Shown here piece by piece: positions 1 to 8,412 of a DNA stretch of 64,000 nt (the first letter of the stretch is position 1; each line of letters starts with the position of its first letter). A model generated the notes under the pieces. It worked only from the letters and a program-made list of their open reading frames with translations, ran no database searches and had not been told where the DNA came from. The translations under genes were made by a program, and so were the position numbers. Origin of the DNA: Gracilimonas sp965227215 (GTDB lineage Bacteria > Bacteroidota > Rhodothermia > Balneolales > Balneolaceae); the NCBI GenBank assembly GCA_965227215.1, contig OZ245729.1, positions 682,001 to 746,000 of the forward strand, given 5' to 3'.

Positions 1-3
1 AAA

Positions 4-32
4 AAATCCCGCACCGGTTAAGTGCGGGATTT
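4..32 (-). terminator. Rho-independent terminator of the outer-membrane protein gene
   Basis: An 11-bp perfect inverted repeat (AAATCCCGCAC / GTGCGGGATTT) with a 7-nt loop. Read on the minus strand it is followed by a run of T, placed 22 bp after the stop codon of the barrel protein gene. Confidence 0.85.
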
Positions 33-53
33 ATAAAATAGGACATTTTTAGC

Positions 54-623
54 TTAGAAATAAAACGTCAGTCCTGCTGAAATCACATTACCGCTGAATT
101 CTTTATCGGAAAGATCATCACTTCCGTCCAGGAATAAATAACGGTAATCTAGATTCAATGCTGCTGATTCTGAAAGGGCTACATCGGCGCCAAAACCTAA
201 ATGGTATCCGATTTTTACCTCAGCATCATCACCGGGATTAACAAAGCCGCCGTCATAATCATAAAAGGTATAATAGGCTCCCAATCCTGCCAATCCGTAA
301 GGGGCAAAATTCTCAGCCAGTGGGGCAAATACTAACAAAGAACCGGTTACAGGAACCTGACGAACAGTTAGTTCGCTTCCGCCTGTGGTTGTATAGCTTT
401 GCTCTCCTCTGTATTCAAGAGAGAATTCAGCGCCTACATATTTGCCTTTAGTTCGGGACTGAAGACCGATAAACATGGTTCCGTCTTCGGCATCAGGTGC
501 TTTGTAGAAACCAACTTTTGGTCCAATTCCGGAGGAGTTTTCAATCAGATACTGCTGAGCCGTAGCTTGAGTTAGCAGCGTTGAAATTATTATTAAAGAA
601 AAAAGTGATAGTAATTTTTTCAT
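54..623 (-). CDS. Outer-membrane beta-barrel protein (porin/OmpW-like fold)
   Basis: A 189-residue exported protein. A hydrophobic signal peptide covers about residues 1-22 (cleavage near ATA-Q). The rest alternates short amphipathic strands rich in Gly, Tyr and Phe and ends in an aromatic FYF terminus, the usual signal for outer-membrane barrel insertion. Length and strand pattern fit an eight-stranded barrel of the OMP_b-brl/OmpA-like type common in Bacteroidota. It is a single gene with its own terminator just downstream. Substrate or role cannot be told from sequence; such small barrels are often structural or adhesion proteins. The barrel call is well supported, the function is not. Confidence 0.75.
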   Translation of the reverse strand: MKKLLSLFSLIIISTLLTQATAQQYLIENSSGIGPKVGFYKAPDAEDGTMFIGLQSRTKGKYVGAEFSLEYRGEQSYTTTGGSELTVRQVPVTGSLLVFAPLAENFAPYGLAGLGAYYTFYDYDGGFVNPGDDAEVKIGYHLGFGADVALSESAALNLDYRYLFLDGSDDLSDKEFSGNVISAGLTFYF

Positions 624-700
624 TACAAGGGTTTTGTTTGTTTCTATTCACTACTTGTAAAGAAATTTAAGTAGAAAATGTTCCCTTATAATCGTCTTAC

Positions 701-1390
701 TTATTGATTACTAATGCGATAGCGAATTAACTCATCAATAGTAGGTCGTGCTCCACGTTCTTCTGTCAACCTTTCAGCCAGTGTATGGGTAACGCCGATA
801 TTTCTCATCCTGATCAAATTCTCTTTGGATAACTCTTCCATCGAGTATCCCAAATCCATCATATTACTGGTGAAAAATGCAGTAACATCAGCTCTTCGCA
901 GATCAAGCAGATCCTGAACAGTCAACTCGTAACCCAACTCGGCCATCATACGGGTAAAGGTGGCACTTACATCGGCATCCTGAAGTTCTACCAGCTGATC
1001 CAGGGTTACATCCGGATAACCCGCATCCCTTATTTGAGAAGTATAGGTTGCGGTAACTCCTTCTGCCCTTAGGGCGATTAGCTCTTCATGGGTAAGGGTT
1101 CCGTAGCCCATTTCCTCCATCCAGGCACCCATTCTGTTAAGCAAATCCTCATCGGGCTGATTAAATTCCTGAACAATGTTATCCAGCGGATTTAAATCAA
1201 TACCGGATGAACTAAATTGTGAGCCGGCATAAAAAGTAAGAGTAGCGATAAAAGCGAAAAGAAGAATATAGTTGGCGATTTTTGAACTCGATTTGCCGCC
1301 GGAAATTGACGAGCTCTCATCAAGATCAAATTGCCCATCCTGCTCCAGATCTTCTAAATCATTTCGGAGATTTTTGAATTTTGTACTCAT
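701..1390 (-). CDS. Single-pass membrane protein with four to five helical repeats
   Basis: A 229-residue protein with an acidic cytosolic N-terminus, one membrane helix at about residues 38-57, and a C-terminal half made of a 28-31 residue repeat. Units lie at about 100-129, 130-157, 158-188 and 189-217, plus a partial unit from 218. Each carries the pattern L-x-x-L-R/Q-x-x-x-V-T/S ... G-Y. This repeat occurs in other Bacteroidota and Acidobacteriota proteins next to M56 peptidases or sigma factors, where it is taken as a protein-protein module. Here it lies 68 bp downstream of a lone receiver-domain gene on the same strand, so the two may be co-transcribed. No enzymatic motif is visible; the function is unknown. 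Confidence 0.7.
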   Translation of the reverse strand: MSTKFKNLRNDLEDLEQDGQFDLDESSSISGGKSSSKIANYILLFAFIATLTFYAGSQFSSSGIDLNPLDNIVQEFNQPDEDLLNRMGAWMEEMGYGTLTHEELIALRAEGVTATYTSQIRDAGYPDVTLDQLVELQDADVSATFTRMMAELGYELTVQDLLDLRRADVTAFFTSNMMDLGYSMEELSKENLIRMRNIGVTHTLAERLTEERGARPTIDELIRYRISNQ

Positions 1391-1458
1391 AGTATTTGCC
1401 CATAATTATTTCGGACTAACCTACGACAAAATTATAAAAAAGATGCACCAAATAGTTA

Positions 1459-1869
1459 TCAGGGAACGAGCTCTAATGAACGAGTCAACTCGCCAATGGT
1501 AAATGGCTTTGAGATAAGATCTATGCATTCGGTTGCTTTTGCTCGCTCATAGTTTACTTTGTCAGAGTTTCCGGTTAGATAGATTACTTCTGTTCTGATG
1601 TGATCTTTAATCTGTGTTACAGCTTCAATTCCATCCATATCTCCTTTCAAACGGATATCCATCAACACTATGTCCGGCTGATGTTCTTTAGCTAACTCTA
1701 TGGCTTCGGCCCCGGAGGCAGCCTTTCCAACCAAAGTATGTCCAAGTTTTTTAATCATGTTTTCAACGACTAATGATATGATCATATCGTCTTCTACAAC
1801 AAGTATTTTCTTATTTGCCGATTCACTCAATGTTACGTCCTTTATGGTTTTTGTACTGTCAGTGCTCAT
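1459..1869 (-). CDS. Single-domain response regulator (CheY-like receiver)
   Basis: A 136-residue stand-alone receiver domain. The fold's signature residues are all present: acidic cluster E26-D27-D28, phospho-acceptor D71 in VLMDIRL, T99 in YLTG, and K121 in SKPF. There is no output domain, so it must act by binding a partner or as a phosphorelay intermediate. About 20 N-terminal residues precede the domain. No histidine kinase is nearby, so the cognate kinase is probably encoded elsewhere. The gene downstream (701-1390) is a membrane protein with protein-interaction repeats, a possible but unproven partner. Confidence 0.9.
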   Translation of the reverse strand: MSTDSTKTIKDVTLSESANKKILVVEDDMIISLVVENMIKKLGHTLVGKAASGAEAIELAKEHQPDIVLMDIRLKGDMDGIEAVTQIKDHIRTEVIYLTGNSDKVNYERAKATECIDLISKPFTIGELTRSLELVP

Positions 1870-1964
1870 AAAGTTAAGAGTAATAAGGTTAACATTTGTT
1901 ACTAATCTTAATAATAAGGTGTTGTAAAGAAATTTAAGCTTCTCTACGTCACCTGTTTTTCTAT

Positions 1965-2822
1965 CTACCGGGCTCTCATATCCACCAGGAATCCCTCTTC
2001 TATATCCACATATGCTATCCAGCCATTGAAGGCTGAACTTCCGCTGTAGGAAATAGGAATTGCCCAGCAGGTACGAATTTCCAGTTGTTGTTTACTCTCA
2101 TTTTCTATCGGCAGATATACCCGCTCGGGTTTCCCGCTGATGTCATTTTCCTGTACTGTATAAATTGTTTCCTCACCGGTAAAACGGCGCATATCAATTT
2201 GCCATCCTATCATTCCGGACTGAACTTCTTCGTATCCAAAGTTCACAAAATCAGGAGTTTCTAAATCGGAATACCAATTTCCCCAGATTCTGTTCACTCC
2301 TTCCGCGTCTATAACAACCGTGATATCGGTTCCAACTACTTCGTTCGAATCAATTGTTTGCTCGGCAAAAGTGAGTTTTAACTCTATCGGCACGTTGTTA
2401 AGTCCCGGACCTTCACAGATAGTACATCCTCTTATCGGCAGTAATTCTGTAATAATAAGTTTTGAAGTATCATTTACTCCGGTATAGGCATTATTTTTTA
2501 ACAAAGCGGCTTTTGCTGCCGTTATGAGTGTATCTGTCTCTTCAATCTCAACCCGTACAACTTCTCGATTCGCACACGGACTTTCCCCATTTACAAAAAA
2601 TATTTCGCTATATCCCGTAAACCCATACTTGTTGAGTGTCGAACAAATGTGACCATCGTTCAGTGCCTGATATTCCTCATTCAACTTATTAAGTTCGGAA
2701 AATTCGATTGCGGAGTACGTGGTGGGATAGTCTGAGGCTTCTTCATCCACGGTGAGCAAATTGCAGGACACAACGCTCATAAAAAGAGCAGTGAATAAAA
2801 CTGATGATATTGTTTTTTGCAC
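1965..2822 (-). CDS. Hypothetical exported lipoprotein
   Basis: An unrecognised protein of 285 residues from the GTG at 2822. That start gives a compact lipoprotein signal peptide (MQKTISSVLFTALFMSVVSC) with the lipobox cysteine at residue 20. The longer reading frame would begin at a TTG at 2858 and add 12 unlikely residues before the basic N-terminus. The mature part is mostly polar with several cysteines, including CTIC near the middle. It has no catalytic motif I recognise. It is monocistronic, lying between the receiver gene and a divergent oxidase gene. The lipoprotein assignment is good; the role is unknown. Confidence 0.6.
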   Translation of the reverse strand: MQKTISSVLFTALFMSVVSCNLLTVDEEASDYPTTYSAIEFSELNKLNEEYQALNDGHICSTLNKYGFTGYSEIFFVNGESPCANREVVRVEIEETDTLITAAKAALLKNNAYTGVNDTSKLIITELLPIRGCTICEGPGLNNVPIELKLTFAEQTIDSNEVVGTDITVVIDAEGVNRIWGNWYSDLETPDFVNFGYEEVQSGMIGWQIDMRRFTGEETIYTVQENDISGKPERVYLPIENESKQQLEIRTCWAIPISYSGSSAFNGWIAYVDIEEGFLVDMRAR

Positions 2823-2932
2823 GTAAAAAGCCTGTCTGTTGATAAATAAAATTACCAAAATTAGATACTTGAAACAACAAAATAGACGCTCCGAAAATTA
2901 ATTTATTCCAACTTTATGGCTTATATTTTGGC

Positions 2933-4045
2933 ATGAGTAATAGAAGAAATGTTTGCGTAATCGGTTGTGGAATAAGTGGATTAAGTGTAGCCAAACTTCT
3001 GCAAAAGCATGAATTCAATGTCACAATAGTATCGGAATCCGACCCGAGAAAAACCCACAACGATCCCACCTTTAGTAGCCTCTTTCCGGCAGCTTCTGTC
3101 ATTCCCCGCAGTGTCAACTCCGGAGAAACCGATTCTTTGTTTAAAGAAAGTCTCTCCCATTTTAATGCACTTTATAAGCAACAATTTCCCGGGTTGAAGA
3201 TTCACGAACACTTTGAACTTTTTGCATTCCAAAAAGACCTCCCCGGCTACGCTAAATACATGGATGCATTTACTCCATTAGAAGAGTTCCGGGATTCTTT
3301 TCACCCCAGCCATTCTGAAATCGACATTCATACCGGGTGGAAGTTTAACTGTTATTTTGCTGATTGGTCGCTCTATTATCCTGCCCTTTTGAATTCCGTT
3401 TTGGATGCCGGGGCAAAACTTCAAATTCAATCTCTGCAAAAAAAAGATTTGATAGAGCTTCCTTTCGATATCATTATAGACTGTTCGGGACTCGGGACTG
3501 CCGAACTTTTTAATGACCCGAATGGACTACTTTACCGCGGACATCTTCTTCAAATTCTGGAAGCACCTCTTTTGAAGAGCCCCAATGGAGAAATCGTTTC
3601 CTATAACTTTTCTCCGGGAGCAGAAGCCTATCATACCGAATCAGGCAATGCACAGGATGTTTACTTCTATCCCAGGAGCGATGGCTGGATTTTGGGAGGA
3701 AGCCGCCAGGAAGGACGATTAGATAAGGACGGGAGATGGACGGGAGAAAAAACCATTTCGCCGTTTGTAATAATTGACGATACCAAAATACCCGAACAGA
3801 TATACACACTGCACGAAAATATTTTGCACGAAACATTTGGAATGAAAATAGACCGGTTCACCAAAAGAAAAGTGAAAATTGGATACCGATACGTCCGCAA
3901 AAAAGAAGAAGGATTACGGCTTGAAACTGAAGAACTTCACGACAAGCTCTTTATCCATAATTGCGGACACGGGGGCGCAGGGGTAACCTTAAGCTGGGGG
4001 TGTGCCAACAAAGTTCTGGAAATGCTTAAGAAAAATGTCAGGTGA
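2933..4045 (+). CDS. FAD-dependent oxidoreductase, D-amino-acid oxidase-like
   Basis: A 370-residue protein. The N-terminal Rossmann motif G11-C-G13-I-S-G16 binds the FAD ADP moiety. Near the C-terminus FIHNCGHGGAGVTLSWGCA matches the DAAO family signature closely, with Cys in place of the usual Tyr after HN. The segment GYRYVRK also fits the substrate-carboxylate Arg region of the family. DAAO enzymes oxidise D-amino acids to 2-oxo acids, ammonia and hydrogen peroxide; they are commoner in eukaryotes and Actinobacteria than here. Thiazole-synthesis glycine oxidase (ThiO) is the main alternative, but no thi genes are nearby. The 3' end overlaps the convergent MerC-like gene by 8 bp. Confidence 0.75.
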   Translation: MSNRRNVCVIGCGISGLSVAKLLQKHEFNVTIVSESDPRKTHNDPTFSSLFPAASVIPRSVNSGETDSLFKESLSHFNALYKQQFPGLKIHEHFELFAFQKDLPGYAKYMDAFTPLEEFRDSFHPSHSEIDIHTGWKFNCYFADWSLYYPALLNSVLDAGAKLQIQSLQKKDLIELPFDIIIDCSGLGTAELFNDPNGLLYRGHLLQILEAPLLKSPNGEIVSYNFSPGAEAYHTESGNAQDVYFYPRSDGWILGGSRQEGRLDKDGRWTGEKTISPFVIIDDTKIPEQIYTLHENILHETFGMKIDRFTKRKVKIGYRYVRKKEEGLRLETEELHDKLFIHNCGHGGAGVTLSWGCANKVLEMLKKNVR

Positions 4046-4421
4046 TGCTTTTGGTTTTATAATTCAGCCAATGCCCTCTTATTAACAGCACACTTCCCGC
4101 CAAGGTAACTCCAGCCTCTCCGTAATCACCAAGCTGGTGATTAAAAAACCAGGCCACAAAAATGATAGCCAGTCCCACAAATAAGTAACCGGATATAGAT
4201 TTCAGGTTCTTACGGTTTTTAACCGATAGAATTACCGCCGGTGCTATCGCCAGAAAAAACACCAGATGCGTGTACTCGTGAAAGTTATCCAAAGCCGGCC
4301 ACAGAGGAATCAGCGAAACAAAAACCGGCACCAGCAAACAATGAATTGCGCACAACCCAGACAAACCTATGCCCAACCTATCCCAGAAACCTTTTGACAA
4401 TTTTATGATCTTCTTCTGCAT
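4038..4421 (-). CDS. MerC-domain membrane protein
   Basis: A 127-residue integral membrane protein with four predicted helices and the paired-cysteine motif C-A-I-H-C in the first helix, typical of the MerC domain. In mercury resistance MerC imports Hg(II). In Bacteroidota, MerC-domain proteins next to Fur/Zur regulators have no mer genes and are more likely involved in zinc or another soft metal. The ATG at 4421 is preferred. An upstream GTG at 4451 would overlap the end of the regulator gene and add ten charged residues. The pair is clearly an operon (regulator first), so expression should follow the metal-responsive operator upstream of 4818. Confidence 0.75.
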   Translation of the reverse strand: MQKKIIKLSKGFWDRLGIGLSGLCAIHCLLVPVFVSLIPLWPALDNFHEYTHLVFFLAIAPAVILSVKNRKNLKSISGYLFVGLAIIFVAWFFNHQLGDYGEAGVTLAGSVLLIRGHWLNYKTKSIT

Positions 4422-4443
4422 TCTGAACTTTTTCTGAGTCAGC

Positions 4444-4818
4444 TTAGGCACACCCGGAACAGTAACCGGATACCATTCCGTTGAAATTTTTAGCGATGTA
4501 ACCCGACGGTAATTTAATTTCTATTTCCCGGGTCAGGCACTCTACCTTCCCACAGTTCTTGCACCGAAAATGGAAATGATCGTGGCTGTGGTCATTCTTC
4601 TCACAATTTTCGCAAATGGCAAAGTATTGCTTCCCGTTTTCTCCGATTACCCGGTGTACCAGTCCATCTTCATAAAACCGGTTCAGTACCCGGTATATGG
4701 TGGCTCGGTCCACTTCTATGCTCAGGGCTTCTTCGATCATCTGATGACTCATGGCCGAATCTGTTGCCTTTAGCACTGATAAGATTTCCGTACTTGATTG
4801 TGTTTTTCTTCTCGGCAT
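4444..4818 (-). CDS. Fur-family metal-dependent transcriptional repressor (Zur-like)
   Basis: A 124-residue protein with a winged helix at about 10-60 (recognition helix around DRATIYRVLNRF) and a C-terminal metal/dimer domain. Visible ligands are the HDHFHF cluster near 79-83, the structural zinc pairs C86-x2-C89 and C120-x2-C123, and an additional C69-x2-C72. The extra Cys pair and the small size favour a Zur-like sensor over an iron Fur, but metal identity cannot be settled from sequence. It is followed by a MerC-like membrane gene, a recurrent pairing in Bacteroidota. A 23-bp palindrome sits 7 bp before the start codon, suggesting autorepression. Confidence 0.85.
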   Translation of the reverse strand: MPRRKTQSSTEILSVLKATDSAMSHQMIEEALSIEVDRATIYRVLNRFYEDGLVHRVIGENGKQYFAICENCEKNDHSHDHFHFRCKNCGKVECLTREIEIKLPSGYIAKNFNGMVSGYCSGCA

Positions 4819-4824
4819 ATTTCT

Positions 4825-4847
4825 TTATTGCGACTGTGTTGCAATAA
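4825..4847. promoter_or_regulatory. Palindromic operator for the Fur-family repressor
   Basis: TTATTGCGAC-TGT-GTTGCAATAA: two 10-bp arms with one mismatch around a 3-bp centre. The size and position are those of a Fur/Zur box, immediately upstream of the repressor's own start codon. The assignment as its operator is inference from symmetry and location. Confidence 0.6.
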
Positions 4848-4869
4848 TACGATTTATTCCTCTCTCAAA
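4842..4869 (-). promoter_or_regulatory. Candidate promoter of the Fur-family/MerC operon
   Basis: On the minus strand a TTTG element (complement of 4866-4869) is followed after 16 bp by TATTATTG (complement of 4842-4849). This resembles the Bacteroidota TTTG / TAnnTTTG promoter. The -10-like element overlaps the right arm of the palindromic operator, as expected for a repressor that blocks polymerase. Confidence 0.35.
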
Positions 4870-5033
4870 CAATAGAGCCGTTATATCATTTAAGAATATT
4901 TGAATATGATCGCATAATCATTCATACTGTCATGGAAATAAATCCAGTAAAAAAAGAACCGTTCATCTTCCTATCATCTTTTTGAGGGGATACCACTCAA
5001 TCTTAATTTCAATACATAACCTTTGGCCGAGCA

Positions 5034-6443
5034 ATGAAAACCAACCTACTTTCTGTATCAATACTGGCATTGATTTCCGTGTTTGCTTGCACCTCTCAAA
5101 ACCAATCAAACCAGCTCCTCTTATCCAACCTAAACGTTATTGATATCGAAACCGGTGAAATAGCTGAGAATCATTCCATCCTGATTGAAGGAGATATAAT
5201 CAAGGATGTTTTTGAAGACGGAAGCAGATCGGTAAAAGGTGCTGAAACTGTATCCATGGAAGGTAAATTTGCCATCCCCGGACTCTGGGATATGCACGTT
5301 CATCTTAGAGGTGGAAAAGACCTCATCAGTTCAAACAGAGAATTGCTTCCACTATATATTGCCAATGGTGTGACAACCGTTCGGGATGCCGGTGGTGATT
5401 TGACACCCTCTATTTTTGAATGGCGTTCTGAGATTAAAGCTGATTCTTTAACCGGTCCATATATTTATACATCCGGACCGAAAATTGACGGTCCGGACCC
5501 CACCTGGGAAGGCTCCATCGAGGTACAGAGTAATGATGAAATATCAGCTGCCTTAGACTCTCTTCAATCAATTGGAGTAGATTACGTAAAGATATATGAG
5601 AGCACCTTAAGTGGGGAAGCCTATCTGGAAATTATTCGTCAGGCTGAAGAGCGCGGACTAACCGTAACCGGCCATATGCCAATGGGTATTTTTGTTGATG
5701 ATGCCATTGATGCTGGCCTGGATGGAATCGAACATCTCTACTATGTCTTAAAGGGAACTTCGGATCGGGAAGAGGAAATAACAGCAGATGTGTATAACAG
5801 CCAACTGGGTTTCTGGGATGCCGTGGCTGAACTGAAAGACAGCTATAACGAAGATACCGCGCGGGTTTTTTATCAGAAATTAGCGGATGAAAATGTCTAT
5901 GTGGTACCTACTCTTCACATAGATGATATACTCAGCTTTCTTCACAAAATGGATCATTCCGACGATGAATACTTGGCATATATTCCGGATGACCTCCACC
6001 AAACCTACCAGCGCCGGGTTCGTTCGGCCCAACGTAGAGATGCCGAAGCCATACAGTTTGAGAAAGAACTTAATGACTTATTTAAAAAGGTAACCCTTGA
6101 AATGCAGGAAGCCGGAGTTAAATTATTGGCAGGATCGGATGCCGGAGCTTATAATTCGTACGTATATCCGGGAATTTCTCTCCATCGGGAACTGGAGGCT
6201 TTTGTGAAATCAGGCATTACACCGTTGCAGGCTCTTCAGGCTTCTTCCTATAACGGCGCTCATTTCTTTGATGATTATAATCAGATTGGCAGTATTGAGG
6301 CCGGGAAAAAAGCTGATTTGGTTATTTTGAATAATAATCCTCTTGCGGATATCAAAAACACCACGGCAATTCATGCTGTAATCTCAAAGGGAAAGCTACT
6401 AGGATCCAAACAATTAAACGCCCTTCTAATACCTCAGAATTAA
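5034..6443 (+). CDS. Amidohydrolase-family lipoprotein (imidazolonepropionase/prolidase-like)
   Basis: A 469-residue exported metal-dependent hydrolase. The signal peptide ends in a lipobox with C19 (SVFAC). The TIM-barrel metal motifs are visible: H88-x-H90 in DMHVH, a Lys in DYVKIYES (likely carbamylated bridging ligand), His in VTGHMP, His in GIEHLYY and Asp in LAGSDAG. The C-terminal ADLVILNNNPL segment is the usual small beta-sandwich that closes the fold. Related enzymes cleave dipeptides containing proline, or N-acyl amino acids, at the cell envelope. The exact substrate is unknown. It is monocistronic and divergent from the Fur operon. Confidence 0.85.
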   Translation: MKTNLLSVSILALISVFACTSQNQSNQLLLSNLNVIDIETGEIAENHSILIEGDIIKDVFEDGSRSVKGAETVSMEGKFAIPGLWDMHVHLRGGKDLISSNRELLPLYIANGVTTVRDAGGDLTPSIFEWRSEIKADSLTGPYIYTSGPKIDGPDPTWEGSIEVQSNDEISAALDSLQSIGVDYVKIYESTLSGEAYLEIIRQAEERGLTVTGHMPMGIFVDDAIDAGLDGIEHLYYVLKGTSDREEEITADVYNSQLGFWDAVAELKDSYNEDTARVFYQKLADENVYVVPTLHIDDILSFLHKMDHSDDEYLAYIPDDLHQTYQRRVRSAQRRDAEAIQFEKELNDLFKKVTLEMQEAGVKLLAGSDAGAYNSYVYPGISLHRELEAFVKSGITPLQALQASSYNGAHFFDDYNQIGSIEAGKKADLVILNNNPLADIKNTTAIHAVISKGKLLGSKQLNALLIPQN

Positions 6444-6456
6444 GGATGGTTTCTGT

Positions 6457-6711
6457 TTAATACTGATTGGGACTCACAAACCGCTCTACGTCACCTTTGC
6501 GTTTTTTGCGATGCTTGGTATCTCTGCCTGAAACCCGCTCTCTCCACATTTTAAAACTGGAGCGTTTCATTTCAGACCGCATCAGCTCAATGGTTTCATC
6601 TTCGGAAAGGCCAAATTGAAACTCAATGGCATCAAAGGGAGTCCGGTCTTCCCAAGCCATTTCAATAATCCTGCTTTTGTCTGATTCGGATAGTTTACTG
6701 AAGTCTGCCAT
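6457..6711 (-). CDS. DUF2805 (TIGR03643) family small protein
   Basis: A small basic protein of 84 residues when started at the ATG at 6711; the longer frame begins with a TTG at 6732. It contains the family core with AWEDRTPFDAIEFQFGLSE followed by MRSEMKRSSFKMWRERV and a lysine/arginine-rich tail. The N-terminal part has a helix-turn-helix look and the tail could contact nucleic acid. The family is widespread in Bacteroidota and Proteobacteria with no established function. It is convergent with the amidohydrolase gene, 13 bp away. Confidence 0.8.
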   Translation of the reverse strand: MADFSKLSESDKSRIIEMAWEDRTPFDAIEFQFGLSEDETIELMRSEMKRSSFKMWRERVSGRDTKHRKKRKGDVERFVSPNQY

Positions 6712-6873
6712 AGTATTTCTTTTACCCTGCAATACAATTTATCCGGGTATATCAGTCCTTAATGGAAGATTCCTTAATAAATATCTCAACTGTAGATCAG
6801 GTTTCCAATATCAGATTCCGTTCCATACTTTATAGTTTACAATAAATGTTTAGCGAAATAATAATCATACAAG

Positions 6874-7638
6874 ATGATCCGACCCTACATTCTAGCCGAG
6901 ACGAACTGGAAAAACCTTAAAAATGCTAACTTTGATTTAGCTATCCTTCCATGGGGAGCAACCGAGGCACATAATTACCATCTCCCCTATGCCACCGATG
7001 TAATTGAAGCGGATCATATAGCAGCGGAGTCGGCCCGGTTGGCGTGGGAAGATGGAGCTAAAGTTATTGTACTACCCACAATTCCGTTTGGGGTAAATAC
7101 TGGGCAGTCAGACATTTATCTGGATATGAACCTCAACCCAAGTACCCAGTTCTCCATTCTAAAGGATGTGATTACCGTTTTAAACCGACAGGGAATTCAT
7201 AAGCTTTTGATACTGAACAGCCACGGTGGTAATAACTTCAAGCCCATAGTGCGGGAACTTGGCCTCGAATTTCCGAAGATGTTTCTTTGTGTGGCTGATT
7301 GGTTTAAATCACTCGACAAAAGTAAGTTTTTTGATGAAGGCGGAGACCATGCCGATGAACTTGAAACCAGTTTACTTCTCCACCTGAAGCCGGAGCTGGT
7401 TCTACCTCTTGAGGAAGCCGGACCAGGCAGTGAAAAAAAGAGTAAAATTAAAGCTCTCAGGGAAGACTGGGCCTGGGCAGAGCGACCCTGGTCTCAAGTA
7501 ACAGACGACACCGGAATAGGCAACCCAAAGAAAGCTACTGCGGAGAAAGGTGAAACCTATTTCAAAGCCGTTACCCAAAAAATGGCCGGGTTTATGATTG
7601 AGCTCGCCCGAGCAGATAAAGACAATTTATACGAATAA
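6874..7638 (+). CDS. Creatininase-family amidohydrolase
   Basis: A 254-residue enzyme with the creatininase metal-site motifs: E31 and H33 in GATEAHNYH, D42 in YATD, NSHGGNN in the middle, and DHADELETS further on, where His and Glu are the remaining ligands. Members hydrolyse cyclic amides or formamides (creatinine, FAPy intermediates, mycofactocin precursor). Nothing nearby indicates riboflavin, creatine or cofactor pathways, so the substrate is open. It is cytosolic with no signal peptide. It stands alone and ends 2 bp from a convergent membrane protein gene. Confidence 0.85.
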   Translation: MIRPYILAETNWKNLKNANFDLAILPWGATEAHNYHLPYATDVIEADHIAAESARLAWEDGAKVIVLPTIPFGVNTGQSDIYLDMNLNPSTQFSILKDVITVLNRQGIHKLLILNSHGGNNFKPIVRELGLEFPKMFLCVADWFKSLDKSKFFDEGGDHADELETSLLLHLKPELVLPLEEAGPGSEKKSKIKALREDWAWAERPWSQVTDDTGIGNPKKATAEKGETYFKAVTQKMAGFMIELARADKDNLYE

Positions 7639-7640
7639 AA

Positions 7641-8333
7641 CTACCGTCGATCTCCGAAAATCCGCAATAAGAAGATAAACATGTTGATGAAGTCGAGATA
7701 TAAGGCAAGGGCGCCCATAATAGCTCCTTTACTTCCCTCTTCGGATTCTACATCTACCTCCAGGCTCATCTTTTTCATCTTCTGTGTGTCGTAGGCGGTT
7801 AATCCCACGAAAACCAAAACACCTATATAAGTAATGCCCCAATAGAGCATTTCACTGTGCACAAAAATATTTACAATGGTGGCAATGATAATTCCGATAA
7901 GCCCCATGAAGGCAATATTTCCAATGCTGGAAAGGTCTTTCTTGGTGAAATAACCGTAGGCACTCGTCACTCCAAACGTACCTGCCGTAATAAAGAAAGT
8001 GGACGCAATGGAAGCCGAGGTGTAGACCAGAAATAAAATAGAGAATGTAAGCCCATTAAGTGCAGAGTACAGCAGAAAAAGCCCAATGGCCATGCTTGCG
8101 TTCATGCTGTTGATGCGGCCCGACAGCCAAACCACCAGACCTAATTCAGCAATGATAACTCCGAAGAATAAAATCTGGTTTTGAGCCATCGTTTCCACAA
8201 AGCCGGAATCCACTACACGTAAGGCTACAAATCCTGTGATCGCGAGGGCAAGTGCCATCCATCCATATACTTTATTAATGAAACTGGACTGTATCGATTT
8301 TACCTGTTCTGCTGTTAAATGCTGTGTATTCAT
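7641..8333 (-). CDS. Bax inhibitor-1/YccA family membrane protein
   Basis: A 230-residue protein with seven hydrophobic segments, the BI-1/TMBIM architecture. The family's terminal region is present, with conserved acidic residues in TAYDTQKM and in LYLDFINMFIFLLRIFG. Bacterial homologues (YetJ, YccA) are calcium-leak channels or FtsH-interacting proteins. The N-terminus is cytosolic and hydrophilic. It is monocistronic. Confidence 0.9.
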   Translation of the reverse strand: MNTQHLTAEQVKSIQSSFINKVYGWMALALAITGFVALRVVDSGFVETMAQNQILFFGVIIAELGLVVWLSGRINSMNASMAIGLFLLYSALNGLTFSILFLVYTSASIASTFFITAGTFGVTSAYGYFTKKDLSSIGNIAFMGLIGIIIATIVNIFVHSEMLYWGITYIGVLVFVGLTAYDTQKMKKMSLEVDVESEEGSKGAIMGALALYLDFINMFIFLLRIFGDRR

Positions 8334-8412
8334 TGCTGCTTTAGAGAAATTAATTCAGTTACAATTTAGCTGTGATACCAAGTTCACAAAACCTTCAAAA
8401 ATAAATTTTATT

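Noticed and set aside
4932..4985. Short 17-codon frame (MEINPVKKEPFIFLSSF) before the amidohydrolase gene
   Set aside because: Too short, no ribosome binding site and no leader-peptide codon bias.
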